Origin: UMGS172 sp045592985
Lineage (GTDB): Bacteria; Bacillota; Clostridia; Oscillospirales; Acutalibacteraceae
Direction: 5' to 3'
NCBI GenBank assembly: GCA_045592985.1
Contig: JAZNVU010000027.1
Location: 1-24,011, forward strand
DNA: 24,011 nucleotides
How positions within the stretch are numbered: position 1 is the stretch's first letter; each line of letters begins with the position of its first letter. The notes under the pieces are model-generated. The model searched no databases. It was not told the DNA's origin and saw nothing but the letters and a program-made list of their open reading frames with translations. Positions 14,552-21,585 of the stretch are shown here, in pieces. The position numbers were made by a program, and so were the translations under genes.

Positions 14552-15826
14552 TTAAACTCCATACATAATCCACAAATATATATACGCCGGTATTATAGCT
14601 GCCATTGTGAATGGTATACCGATTTTGAAAAAGTCCGAGTTTTTAACAGTATATCCTTCTTTGCGGAGAATACCAATACCGGTAATATTGGCAGATGCAC
14701 CGATGGGAGTACAGTTTCCGCCAAGTGTAGCACCTGACAGCAAGCCAAAATACAGTACTGTCGGATCAACATTAAGGGTTGTAGCAAGCCCTGCGATAAC
14801 CGGAATCATTGTTGCCACATAAGGAATGTTATCAATAAATGCCGAAATCAAAACAGATGCCCATACAATAACGGTGTACAGCACGAACACATTTCCGCCA
14901 CCTGCTTTTGCAAGAAGCCCGGCAGCGGCGTCAATTACACCTTGTTCCGCAATTCCGCCTATCATAAGGAAAAGGCCAAGCAAAAGACCAATGGTTTCAA
15001 AATCTATTTCTTTCAAAGGAGAAACAATTGCAGAAATCGTCTTTTTCTTTGCGAAATTATATATAAGTCCAATAACAAGCAATACGCAGCATATAGTTCC
15101 ATTTGTAATATTAGGTTTATTGGGCACAAAAGAAGCAACAATCAGCAATAATATTGTACCGAGCAGTAAAGCAGACGGTACATAATCGGTAACCTGCGTT
15201 CTCTCTTGATTCTTAGGAATCACTGATTTTTCTTTGCGGAAGATGAACGCTAAAATAATTGCTGATATAACAGCACCCATCTCGACAACAAAGAACATGC
15301 CCGGACGTCCCTTATACCAAAAGAAATCCATAAAACTCATATCAAGTGCAGAACCGAGCATAATAGCAGTTGTATCACCAACCAAAGTCGCAGCACCTTG
15401 TAAATTGGAAGAAACCGCAACAGCTATAATAAACGGAACAGGATTTACTTTAAGTTTTCTGCATATTTCAATAGCAACAGGTGCAACCATAAGCACAGTT
15501 GCTACATTATCAACAAACGCAGAAATAACACCAGCGAATAAAGACATAGCTACTGCCGCCCACTTGACATTAGGAACTTTTTTCATTATCAAATCTGCAA
15601 GTAATTCAGGCATTCTGCTCTCAATAAAAAGCGCAACTATACCCATAGTTCCCGCAATCATCAGCAAAACATTAAAATCAATTGCTCCAAGGATATTTTC
15701 TATTGATAGCATCCCACTGATTATAAAGACAAGCGCAGAACCAAGAGCTATATATGGTCTGTACTTGCAGAAGATCAGCATTAAAATGTAAGCAATTGCA
15801 AAAACAGATATTGCACCGTAAATCAC
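14552..15826 (-). CDS. ArsB/NhaD-type (ion transporter superfamily) permease
   Basis: A 424-residue inner membrane transporter with about 11-12 hydrophobic segments. The two pseudo-repeats show FVDNVATVLMVAPVAIEICR and FIDNIPYVATMIPVIAGL, and paired loops SNLQGAATLVGDTTAIMLG and GATLGGNCTPIGASANITG, the re-entrant signature of the ArsB/NhaD/SLC13 ion-transporter superfamily. The substrate (Na+/H+, arsenite or an organic anion) cannot be decided. Start is GTG at 15826, seven bases after AAAGGGG. It has its own promoter with a long, roughly 145-nt leader and an inverted repeat over the start site. It ends in a hairpin terminator. Confidence 0.85.
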   Translation of the reverse strand: MIYGAISVFAIAYILMLIFCKYRPYIALGSALVFIISGMLSIENILGAIDFNVLLMIAGTMGIVALFIESRMPELLADLIMKKVPNVKWAAVAMSLFAGVISAFVDNVATVLMVAPVAIEICRKLKVNPVPFIIAVAVSSNLQGAATLVGDTTAIMLGSALDMSFMDFFWYKGRPGMFFVVEMGAVISAIILAFIFRKEKSVIPKNQERTQVTDYVPSALLLGTILLLIVASFVPNKPNITNGTICCVLLVIGLIYNFAKKKTISAIVSPLKEIDFETIGLLLGLFLMIGGIAEQGVIDAAAGLLAKAGGGNVFVLYTVIVWASVLISAFIDNIPYVATMIPVIAGLATTLNVDPTVLYFGLLSGATLGGNCTPIGASANITGIGILRKEGYTVKNSDFFKIGIPFTMAAIIPAYIYLWIMYGV

Positions 15827-15951
15827 AATATATCCCCTTTACAAATAATCAAAAATCCCATTAACTGTGACCATTAGGTTAGTTTTTTATTATGTTAATT
15901 AATTAAGATGTGATATAAGCCAATTGACCATACCAACTAAATGATGAGCAA

Positions 15952-15974
15952 TGTAAAATATATCAAATTTTACA
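15952..15974. promoter_or_regulatory. Inverted repeat at the permease transcription start (operator candidate)
   Basis: TGTAAAAT (15952-15959) and ATTTTACA (15967-15974), perfect 8-bp arms with a 7-base spacer. It begins four bases downstream of the -10 box, covering the expected start site, a position where a bound repressor would block transcription. Confidence 0.5.
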
Positions 15975-15977
15975 GTT

Positions 15978-16006
15978 ATTGTATCATATCAACGTTTTTA
16001 GTGCAA
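15978..16006 (-). promoter_or_regulatory. Promoter of the permease gene
   Basis: Minus strand TTGCAC (16006-16001), 17-bp spacer, TACAAT (15983-15978). Confidence 0.75.
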
Positions 16007-16214
16007 GTGTTTGTAACATAATCCATTTTGGGCGCGGTAATATATCAACTATTTCAAGAAACCGAGTACATGTTTATTTAAAAGTAAATAATGAAAAAGT
16101 AAAAGCAACCGCTTACGCATTCGAAAATTTTGGTTCTCCTGCTCGAAAAACAACTGGTCGGAAACACTTGATTTTTCTACGGTTCCACCAATTATTCTTT
16201 AGAAACTAATTATA
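16007..16214. other. Intergenic region without a convincing gene
   Basis: Neither strand holds a supported coding region. A rightward frame crosses it but has no ribosome binding site and no family resemblance. Part of the minus strand (16206-16132) is faintly tRNA-like (75 nt, TTGGTGG, TTCGAG, ending ACCA), but its helices do not pair well. Confidence 0.5.
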
Positions 16215-16254
16215 CTATAAAAACAACTTTCCGCAATATAAAATGCAGAAAGTT
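16215..16254 (-). terminator. Terminator of the two-component operon
   Basis: On the minus strand AACTTTCTGCA (16254-16244) pairs with TGCGGAAAGTT (16235-16225), one mismatch, then GTTTTTA. It closes the leftward unit that begins at the response regulator. Confidence 0.75.
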
Positions 16255-16279
16255 ATCTCATTCAGTATTTTTTCAATAA

Positions 16280-16387
16280 TTATTCCGATTCTTCGACAGG
16301 CGTAAACAAAGGCTCGACCCTCAATCCGGTACTTTCTACCTTAAGATTCATAAAAAGAAAGTATGCCTGTCTACTCACAGCATTCAT
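16280..16387 (-). CDS. Possible 35-residue small protein at the end of the two-component operon
   Basis: An ATG frame starting MNAVSRQAYFLF and ending in VEPLFTPVEESE, between the last clear gene and the terminator. A GGAG lies about 14 bases upstream, too far for a strong site. A second short frame, MNVENNKRL, ends in TGA where this one begins (overlap TTATGAATG); the two together could be one small gene split by a frameshift. No family is recognised. It could equally be untranslated 3' sequence. Confidence 0.28.
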   Translation of the reverse strand: MNAVSRQAYFLFMNLKVESTGLRVEPLFTPVEESE

Positions 16388-16421
16388 AACCGTTTGTTAT
16401 TCTCCACGTTCATATCAGTCT

Positions 16422-16823
16422 TCACTTCATCAGTTCATCGGTAAGTCTGATAATTTCGGGGGCGATCTTTTCCCGTTCTTTCTTGATAATACGGTTGTAG
16501 ATGGGATAAGCCACCGAGATAAGCACGATACCAACAATTCCGATTAAAACACCGACCAGCATAGCCATTCCTCCGAGCAGACCTACTACCTTTCCAACAT
16601 CGGTCATCGCAAGGCTCATACCTGACCCTAAAATCAGTGCACCGATGATACCAATTACGAGAGATGCCGTCGTTGCCTTGGAATACACACCTGCATCCAA
16701 GCGGCGAAGCTGTTCCATCTTATCCTCTGTTTTCTCCTGCACGGCATATTTTTTGCGAATAGCCTTGATTTCTTCTTGCTCCTTTGCGGAGTAGGTATAA
16801 TTAAAGGTTTCTTTGTTTTCCAT
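16422..16823 (-). CDS. Small two-TM membrane protein, paralogue of the protein at 20101-20466
   Basis: A 133-residue protein. The N-terminal third is charged and helical (EQEEIKAIRKKYAVQEKTED), then two hydrophobic segments (about 52-78 and 84-108) separated by the motif GSGMSLAMTDVGK, then YPIYNRIIKKEREKIAPEII and a C-terminal LTDELMK. The same motifs occur in the protein at 20101-20466 (GAGMSLVMTDIG, YPIY, LSDKIM), so the two are paralogues. Function is unknown. It is the last clear gene of the RR-HK-membrane protein operon, starting five bases after the upstream stop, with GGGGAAG upstream. Position suggests it is a target of, or partner to, the kinase. Confidence 0.8.
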   Translation of the reverse strand: MENKETFNYTYSAKEQEEIKAIRKKYAVQEKTEDKMEQLRRLDAGVYSKATTASLVIGIIGALILGSGMSLAMTDVGKVVGLLGGMAMLVGVLIGIVGIVLISVAYPIYNRIIKKEREKIAPEIIRLTDELMK

Positions 16824-16827
16824 TTTA

Positions 16828-17712
16828 TCATTCTTCCCCTATTTTCAGTAACTTTATCTTTTCTGTTCCCTTAACAATCATATAAATTGCCATCGCAATA
16901 ATAAATGCGGATATTACACCGCCGGATATGCCGAGTAAGATGCGCCGTCCTGTTAAGCTCATTGTTCCGTCGCCGAAGGTTGTCAGCATTGTAGATTCAA
17001 GTGTTAACATAGACACACACGCCGAAGCCAGGCTTATTGCTTTGGATGCTGAATAGACAGGACTGTTATATTTTCGATATTTTACGGTATTCACGATTGC
17101 GAGTGTAAGTGATGTAAACGTGTACGCCGCCAACGCTATGGTTGTAATCTCGTGATGGTTGAACGATCTGTTCCAATACACCATAAAGAATATCATCAGC
17201 GAAAGTGCCAGGTTCATAACAAGAAAAACAATGCCGCAAGCACGGTATTTTATAAGTTCATCCAGCATTTTTTCTCCCGGTTTGTGCTTGCTTGTATGAC
17301 GCACCAAGAAGAACCGCATAACGGCAAGAGATATATAATATCCTGCCAGAGAGTAGAACCAAAAGGTGTGATGCCAAAATCCCATACCGAGTTGCAACAA
17401 TGCGTAGGCTGTATTGAAGATCAACGTTCCGTAAAGAGATACGTTTACCCGCAGTCTCGTGTCGTCCTGCCAGATTCTCGCATACTTGTTTTCATTCTTG
17501 AATGTTTTGAAAAACTTGATCAAATACGGTATCTTGAAGCACCATACCGTTAATGTATAGGCAGAGAGTACATACGAAATAATTGCCGCAACCGATTCCG
17601 TTCCCAAAAACACCATCGAATACACAAGGAATACAGTAGCAATAGGAACGAGAATAACCATAATGGCAATATGGGGAAATAGTAATGCTTTACCGAGTTT
17701 TTTCCAATCCAT
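16828..17712 (-). CDS. Multi-pass membrane protein of unknown function, in two-component operon
   Basis: A 294-residue integral membrane protein with about eight hydrophobic segments (for example HIAIMVILVPIATVFLVYSM, TLIFNTAYALLQLGMGFW, ACGIVFLVMNLALSLMIFF, GGVISAFIIAMAIYMIVKG) and basic loops (KYARIWQDDTRLR). I do not recognise a named family. ATG at 17712 is chosen because GGAGGG lies directly upstream; a longer frame from 17796 would lie within the kinase gene and lacks a site. It starts one base past the kinase stop, so it is co-transcribed and probably works with the kinase, for example as a sensor partner or regulated output. Confidence 0.8.
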   Translation of the reverse strand: MDWKKLGKALLFPHIAIMVILVPIATVFLVYSMVFLGTESVAAIISYVLSAYTLTVWCFKIPYLIKFFKTFKNENKYARIWQDDTRLRVNVSLYGTLIFNTAYALLQLGMGFWHHTFWFYSLAGYYISLAVMRFFLVRHTSKHKPGEKMLDELIKYRACGIVFLVMNLALSLMIFFMVYWNRSFNHHEITTIALAAYTFTSLTLAIVNTVKYRKYNSPVYSASKAISLASACVSMLTLESTMLTTFGDGTMSLTGRRILLGISGGVISAFIIAMAIYMIVKGTEKIKLLKIGEE

Positions 17713-17713
17713 A

Positions 17714-18781
17714 TCAAGCCCTCCGTATCCTGACGGTAAAAGTAGAACCTTTTCCGACAGCGCTTTCCACACTGATTTCACCTTGCATAATGTCAATTAC
17801 TCTTTTAACAAGTGCAAGTCCCAAGCCGTTGCCCTGAACGGAATGAGATGTATCGCCTTGATAAAACTTTTCAAATATGTGCGCGCCGACCTGCGGTGTC
17901 ATACCGCAACCGGTATCGGTTACTTTTACAACGGCGTGATGCTCAGTTGCTGTAAGAGATATCGTTACCGTACCACCTGACGGCGTAAACTTAAAAGCAT
18001 TAGAGAACAGGTTGTTCCAAACGTGGCTAAGCAGTTCGGCATCCGCTTTCACCTTAACATCCTCTGCGATATCCGTTTCAATTTCAATATTTGCTTTTTC
18101 CCATACGTTTTCGTACTGCAACAAACATTCGCAAAGTTGCTCACCTAAATCAAATTCCGAAACTTCCGGATAAATCTGTTGGTTCTCTAAGCGATTGAGT
18201 TTTAATATGTTAGTCATCATCTCGGAAAGGCGGCGTGAAGCATCGGTCACGCCCTTAGCGTACTCTATGCGCTTTTCTTCGCTTAAATCAGGTGATTGCA
18301 AAAGTGTTCCGTAATTGTTCATAACAGCAAGAGGTGTTTTCATTTCGTGTGATACGTTGGCAATAAAATCCGTTCGCAGGGTTTCCACACTCGAAAGTTC
18401 TTCTGCCATTGAATTTACCGCCGTTCCAATCTGATTAAAGCCTTCCATTCCGGCACCGTGCATGTTGGGAACACGTGCAGCAAAATCGCCCTGCATAATC
18501 TTTTCTGTGGTATCGGTAATCACCTTAACAGGACGGTCAACGTTGATTTTCCTTCTGACATAATCAATCGACGCAAAAATCAACGTTAGCAAAATCACAT
18601 TAATAAATGTAATTTTCGCGGCGGCAGTGATATTGGCGGAGGTGAAAACCAAGCTCATAGAATCTGCCAAGGTGTTTAGGAACAGCATCATACAACAGGA
18701 TACCGCAAAGCCTATTGTTAAGAAAAAAACAAAAAAACTGCTTATCGTCCGCAAAACGTTTCGAAAGGTCAGCTTCTTCAT
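17714..18781 (-). CDS. Sensor histidine kinase
   Basis: A 355-residue membrane kinase. Two membrane segments (about 12-36 and 52-72) enclose only about 15 residues, so it has almost no outside sensor domain and may sense the membrane or a partner protein. A HAMP linker follows (about 73-130), then HisKA with the phospho-acceptor His at about 145 in NVSHEMKTPLAV, and HATPase_c with the N box LSHVWNNLFSNAFKFT, G1 DTGCGM, F box FEKFYQGD and G2 GNGLGLAL. The ATG overlaps the response-regulator stop (ATGA) and has AAGGCGGTG upstream. All catalytic boxes are intact. The short-loop 'intramembrane-sensing' design is inferred. Confidence 0.95.
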   Translation of the reverse strand: MKKLTFRNVLRTISSFFVFFLTIGFAVSCCMMLFLNTLADSMSLVFTSANITAAAKITFINVILLTLIFASIDYVRRKINVDRPVKVITDTTEKIMQGDFAARVPNMHGAGMEGFNQIGTAVNSMAEELSSVETLRTDFIANVSHEMKTPLAVMNNYGTLLQSPDLSEEKRIEYAKGVTDASRRLSEMMTNILKLNRLENQQIYPEVSEFDLGEQLCECLLQYENVWEKANIEIETDIAEDVKVKADAELLSHVWNNLFSNAFKFTPSGGTVTISLTATEHHAVVKVTDTGCGMTPQVGAHIFEKFYQGDTSHSVQGNGLGLALVKRVIDIMQGEISVESAVGKGSTFTVRIRRA

Positions 18782-19449
18782 TTAATCACCGCCTTATAGC
18801 CTAGTCCGTGAACGGTTTTGATTTCAAAATCCTCACAGTCAGACGGCTTTGAACGAAGCTTTGTCATGTACACGTCAACTGCTCTCGGTGCGGTTTCTGT
18901 ATCCGCATCCCAGAATTCATCCATAAGTTGCGTTCTAGTAAAGGTCTTTTTCGGATAGCTGAGCAGTTTATAAAGAATACTGAACTCACGGTTGGTAAGC
19001 GAAACTTCCTCATCGCCCAAGTATGCGGTATGTTCGTCGGCATCCATTTGAAAACTGCCGATTTCAAGTTTGCGAGACGATGCAATCTTAGCACGGCGAA
19101 GAAGTGCGCCGATGCGTAAAAATAACTCGTCAAGGTCTATGGGCTTTACCATATAATCGTCTACGCCGATACGGAAACCACGCTGTTTGGAGGCAATATC
19201 GTCACGGGCAGTCATAAAGAGAATCGGAATATCCTCATTCAGTTCTCTGACGTTTCGTGCAAATTCAAAACCGTCCACCCCGGGCATCATAATATCGGAT
19301 ATGATGAGGTCAAACATATTATCATACATGGCATCGTAAGCATCATTGGCGTTAAGGCAACCGGTGGCCTCATATCCGCTGTGATTCAAAAATGAACAGA
19401 CCGTCTTATTCAGTTCCTTATCATCTTCAACAACTAATATCTTAAACAT
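18778..19449 (-). CDS. OmpR/PhoB-type response regulator
   Basis: A 223-residue DNA-binding regulator. The receiver domain has the acidic pair at 9-10 (VVEDD), phospho-acceptor Asp52 in LIISDIMMPGVDG, Thr80 in FMTARDD and Lys102 in MVKPIDLDEL. The C-terminal winged helix shows LTNREFSILYKLLSYP and RAVDVYMTKLRSK with the closing VHGLGYKAV. It is the partner of the kinase encoded next (4-base overlap). ATG at 19449 follows GGAGG by seven bases. The operon has its own promoter with a palindrome over the -10, a possible autoregulation site. Confidence 0.96.
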   Translation of the reverse strand: MFKILVVEDDKELNKTVCSFLNHSGYEATGCLNANDAYDAMYDNMFDLIISDIMMPGVDGFEFARNVRELNEDIPILFMTARDDIASKQRGFRIGVDDYMVKPIDLDELFLRIGALLRRAKIASSRKLEIGSFQMDADEHTAYLGDEEVSLTNREFSILYKLLSYPKKTFTRTQLMDEFWDADTETAPRAVDVYMTKLRSKPSDCEDFEIKTVHGLGYKAVIK

Positions 19450-19478
19450 AGGTATGCCTCCGCAAATTACTCTAATCT

Positions 19479-19507
19479 ATTATACAGTATAACTTCCAAA
19501 TGTTAAA
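19479..19507 (-). promoter_or_regulatory. Promoter of the two-component operon, with palindrome over the -10
   Basis: Minus strand TTTAAC (19507-19502), 17-bp spacer, TATAAT (19484-19479). The palindrome TTATACAGTATAA (19480-19492) overlaps the -10 box. Confidence 0.75.
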
Positions 19508-19530
19508 GTTTTGTTTCTGTTTTTGCTTTT

Positions 19531-19570
19531 TAAAAAAAATAAGACAACACTTAAGTTTAAGCGTTGCCTT
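19531..19570 (-). terminator. Terminator after the triple-repeat protein gene
   Basis: On the minus strand AAGGCAACGCTTAA (19570-19557) pairs with TTAAGTGTTGTCTT (19554-19541), 14 bp with two G-T pairs, followed by TATTTTTTTT. It separates this operon from the two-component operon. Confidence 0.9.
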
Positions 19571-19587
19571 GACTTTTATACCAAACT

Positions 19588-20076
19588 TTATTCTTCTGTT
19601 ATAGAAACCGTATACTTGCCGTCCAAACCCTTAGACTTCAGAAAAGCATTAAATTCATCCTCAAGGGTAGTAGCACTTAACTCGGTTACTGCAGGCTCAG
19701 GTTTACCCATAGCGTTTGCACGGGCAACAGCTGCCTGTGTTTCAGCCTGAACCTTCGCAATTTGCGCGGCGGTGCTCATAGGAGCTGCCTTTGCGCCCTT
19801 CTTAATATTCTCAACAACCAACTTATATTTTGCTTTAATTCCCTTGGTGCGAAGGAATTCTGCGAACTCCTTGTTGTCCTCAGCAGACTGAGCCTTTACT
19901 GCTTCAAATTCGGCAACATCAGCAGCGTGCTGCTTTCTTGCAGACTCGCTCATATTATTGAAAGCTAACTTGAACTTTGCGGCAATGCCCTTGGTGTGAA
20001 GGAATGCAGAAAACTGTTCATTCAACTCGAGCATCTCCTGTTCGATTTCCTGTTGTGTCTTAAGTTTGTTTTCCAT
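19588..20076 (-). CDS. Protein with three copies of an EFxxFLxxKGI repeat, unknown function
   Basis: A 162-residue soluble, charged protein with no signal peptide or membrane segment. Three copies of a roughly 25-residue unit can be aligned: EQFSAFLHTKGIAAKFKLAF (N-terminal), KEFAEFLRTKGIKAKYKLVV (middle) and DEFNAFLKSKGLDGKYTVSI (C-terminal), separated by helical, Ala-rich linkers. Consensus is EFxxFLxTKGIxxKYKL. I do not recognise the family. The ATG at 20076 is preferred (nine bases after AGGAG); an ATG at 20082 is also in frame, three bases after it. It lies 18-24 bases downstream of the two-TM paralogue gene and probably forms an operon with it, ending in a strong terminator. Confidence 0.8.
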   Translation of the reverse strand: MENKLKTQQEIEQEMLELNEQFSAFLHTKGIAAKFKLAFNNMSESARKQHAADVAEFEAVKAQSAEDNKEFAEFLRTKGIKAKYKLVVENIKKGAKAAPMSTAAQIAKVQAETQAAVARANAMGKPEPAVTELSATTLEDEFNAFLKSKGLDGKYTVSITEE

Positions 20077-20100
20077 TTGCATTTACTCCTTTTCGGTTGT

Positions 20101-20466
20101 TTACTTGCTCATTATCTTATCACTGAGAGCGATGATTTTATCAGCATACTTCTTACGGCGTGAACCGAGGATGTGCTTGTAAATGGGATAGTTGATAATT
20201 GCCATCAGCATTCCTACAACGCCAATTACAATACCGGGAACCATAGGATTGGCAATACCTACCGTCGCACCAATATCGGTCATCACAAGGCTCATACCTG
20301 CGCCCATAATAATAGCAGATATACTGCCAAAGATATAAGCAAACACACTGGCAGGACGCTTAACCTTTAAGTCCAATTCCTTGAGTTCATCAAGACCGGT
20401 ATTTTCCTTTTCAGTGTACTGTGTGCGGATTTTTTGTACGAGAAATTCCTGATCGTTCTTATTCAT
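20101..20466 (-). CDS. Small two-TM membrane protein, paralogue of the protein at 16422-16823
   Basis: A 121-residue protein with the same plan as its paralogue: charged N-terminal helix (NDQEFLVQKIRTQY, ELKELDLKVKR), two hydrophobic segments separated by GAGMSLVMTDIG, then INYPIYKHI, a basic stretch and LSDKIMSK. Function is unknown. ATG at 20466 is used because AGAGGT lies seven bases upstream; a start at 20487 has no such site. It is first in a two-gene operon with the triple-repeat protein. I could not find a convincing promoter in the AT-rich region upstream. Confidence 0.82.
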   Translation of the reverse strand: MNKNDQEFLVQKIRTQYTEKENTGLDELKELDLKVKRPASVFAYIFGSISAIIMGAGMSLVMTDIGATVGIANPMVPGIVIGVVGMLMAIINYPIYKHILGSRRKKYADKIIALSDKIMSK

Positions 20467-20571
20467 ATTGATTACCTCTTTCTTCATTTTGTGGGTTTAT
20501 GGTATCTTATTAATGTTTTTAAAAGTTGTGAGAAATGTTTAAGTTTTATTAATTTAAAAAATTATTTTATG

Positions 20572-20600
20572 TTTACTTTTATATATATAAATGCTATACT
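20572..20600 (+). promoter_or_regulatory. Promoter of the AEC transporter gene
   Basis: TTTACT (20572-20577), 17-bp spacer, TATACT (20595-20600). The start site would fall near 20607, so the leader is about 14 nt and consists almost only of the ribosome binding site. Confidence 0.65.
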
Positions 20601-20620
20601 AATCCGCGGAGGTGACGAAC

Positions 20621-21523
20621 TTGTTATCTTTATTTGCTCAGGTTGGAACACTGTTTATTTTCTCAGCCATCGGTTATGTATTAGCCAAAGCTAGAATAGT
20701 AAACAGCGAGCACTCAAAAATTTTATCAAGTGTTTTGGTATTTGTATTCTTGCCGTGTAATATTTTAAAATCATTGACCAAAAACTTCACAATAGAATAT
20801 CTAAAAGCCTACTACAAGCTATTGCTCATTTCGGTAGCTTCACTTGTGCTGATAATAATCGTGGCTCACTTTGTTGCCAAACTCATCGCAAAGGACAAGT
20901 ACGAGCGGTATATTCACGAATATTCACTTATAGTACCAAACGCAGGTTATATGGGCTATGTATTGGCAGAATCGTTGATGGGTTCTCCCGGTCTTGTAAA
21001 TATTATCACGTTTAATACTCCCTACTCGCTCTATATCAATACATACGCCTTTGCGAGACTTACAAAGCGAGAAATGAATTTTAAAAAGCTTTGCAACTCG
21101 GTTACCATTTCAACGGTAATAGGTATAATAGTAGGTCTTAGCGGATTAGAGTTGCCCGAATTTGTAATAGGAATACTTGAAAAATCCTCTGCTTGCATGG
21201 GGCCCATCAGTATGTTGCTTACGGGTATTGTAGTTTCTCAGGCGCCTTTATTAAAGGTATTAAAAAGAAAAAGCGTATACCCCACCGTTTTAATCAGACT
21301 TGTTGTGTTACCCATAGTCTTAGGTCTAGCACTTACCCCGTTTTTCGATAAGGAAATTGTAAAGCTGGTTGTTTTGTTCTTTGGACTTCCCTGCGGACTT
21401 AATACCATAGTATTCCCAAAATTAATTGACGAGAATTGTGAAACAGGCATCGGCATTGCAATCGTATCTACAACGCTTTGTTGCATAACTTTACCGATTA
21501 TTCTTTGGGCTTTTGGATTTTAA
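20621..21523 (+). CDS. AEC-family (auxin efflux carrier type) transporter
   Basis: A 300-residue inner membrane protein with about ten hydrophobic segments. Family marks include the N-terminal FSAIGYVLAKARIVNSEHSK with SSVLVFVFLPCNILKSL, the central VPNAGYMGYVLAESLMGSPG, and the C-terminal GLPCGLNTIVFPKL, typical of AEC permeases that export organic acids or similar anions; the substrate is unknown. TTG at 20621 is preferred as start because GGAGGTGA lies five bases upstream; a GTG at 20612 lies inside that site. It is transcribed alone and is convergent with the XRE regulator across a shared terminator. Confidence 0.92.
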   Translation: MLSLFAQVGTLFIFSAIGYVLAKARIVNSEHSKILSSVLVFVFLPCNILKSLTKNFTIEYLKAYYKLLLISVASLVLIIIVAHFVAKLIAKDKYERYIHEYSLIVPNAGYMGYVLAESLMGSPGLVNIITFNTPYSLYINTYAFARLTKREMNFKKLCNSVTISTVIGIIVGLSGLELPEFVIGILEKSSACMGPISMLLTGIVVSQAPLLKVLKRKSVYPTVLIRLVVLPIVLGLALTPFFDKEIVKLVVLFFGLPCGLNTIVFPKLIDENCETGIGIAIVSTTLCCITLPIILWAFGF

Positions 21524-21537
21524 AAATAAACAAAAAG

Positions 21538-21582
21538 AAAGATTGAGATTTTTCGACCGCAATTGAAAATCTCAATCTTTTT
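21538..21582. terminator. Bidirectional terminator between AEC and XRE genes
   Basis: AAAGATTGAGATTTT (21538-21552) pairs perfectly with AAAATCTCAATCTTT (21566-21580), loop 13, with a T-run on each strand. Confidence 0.9.
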
Positions 21583-21585
21583 CTT

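Noticed and set aside
15841..15977. Riboswitch in the permease leader
   Set aside because: Long leader and weak possible pairings exist, but no conserved core of a class I know is visible.
15979..16209. Rightward 76-codon frame upstream of the permease
   Set aside because: It overlaps the permease promoter, has no ribosome binding site and no recognisable domain.
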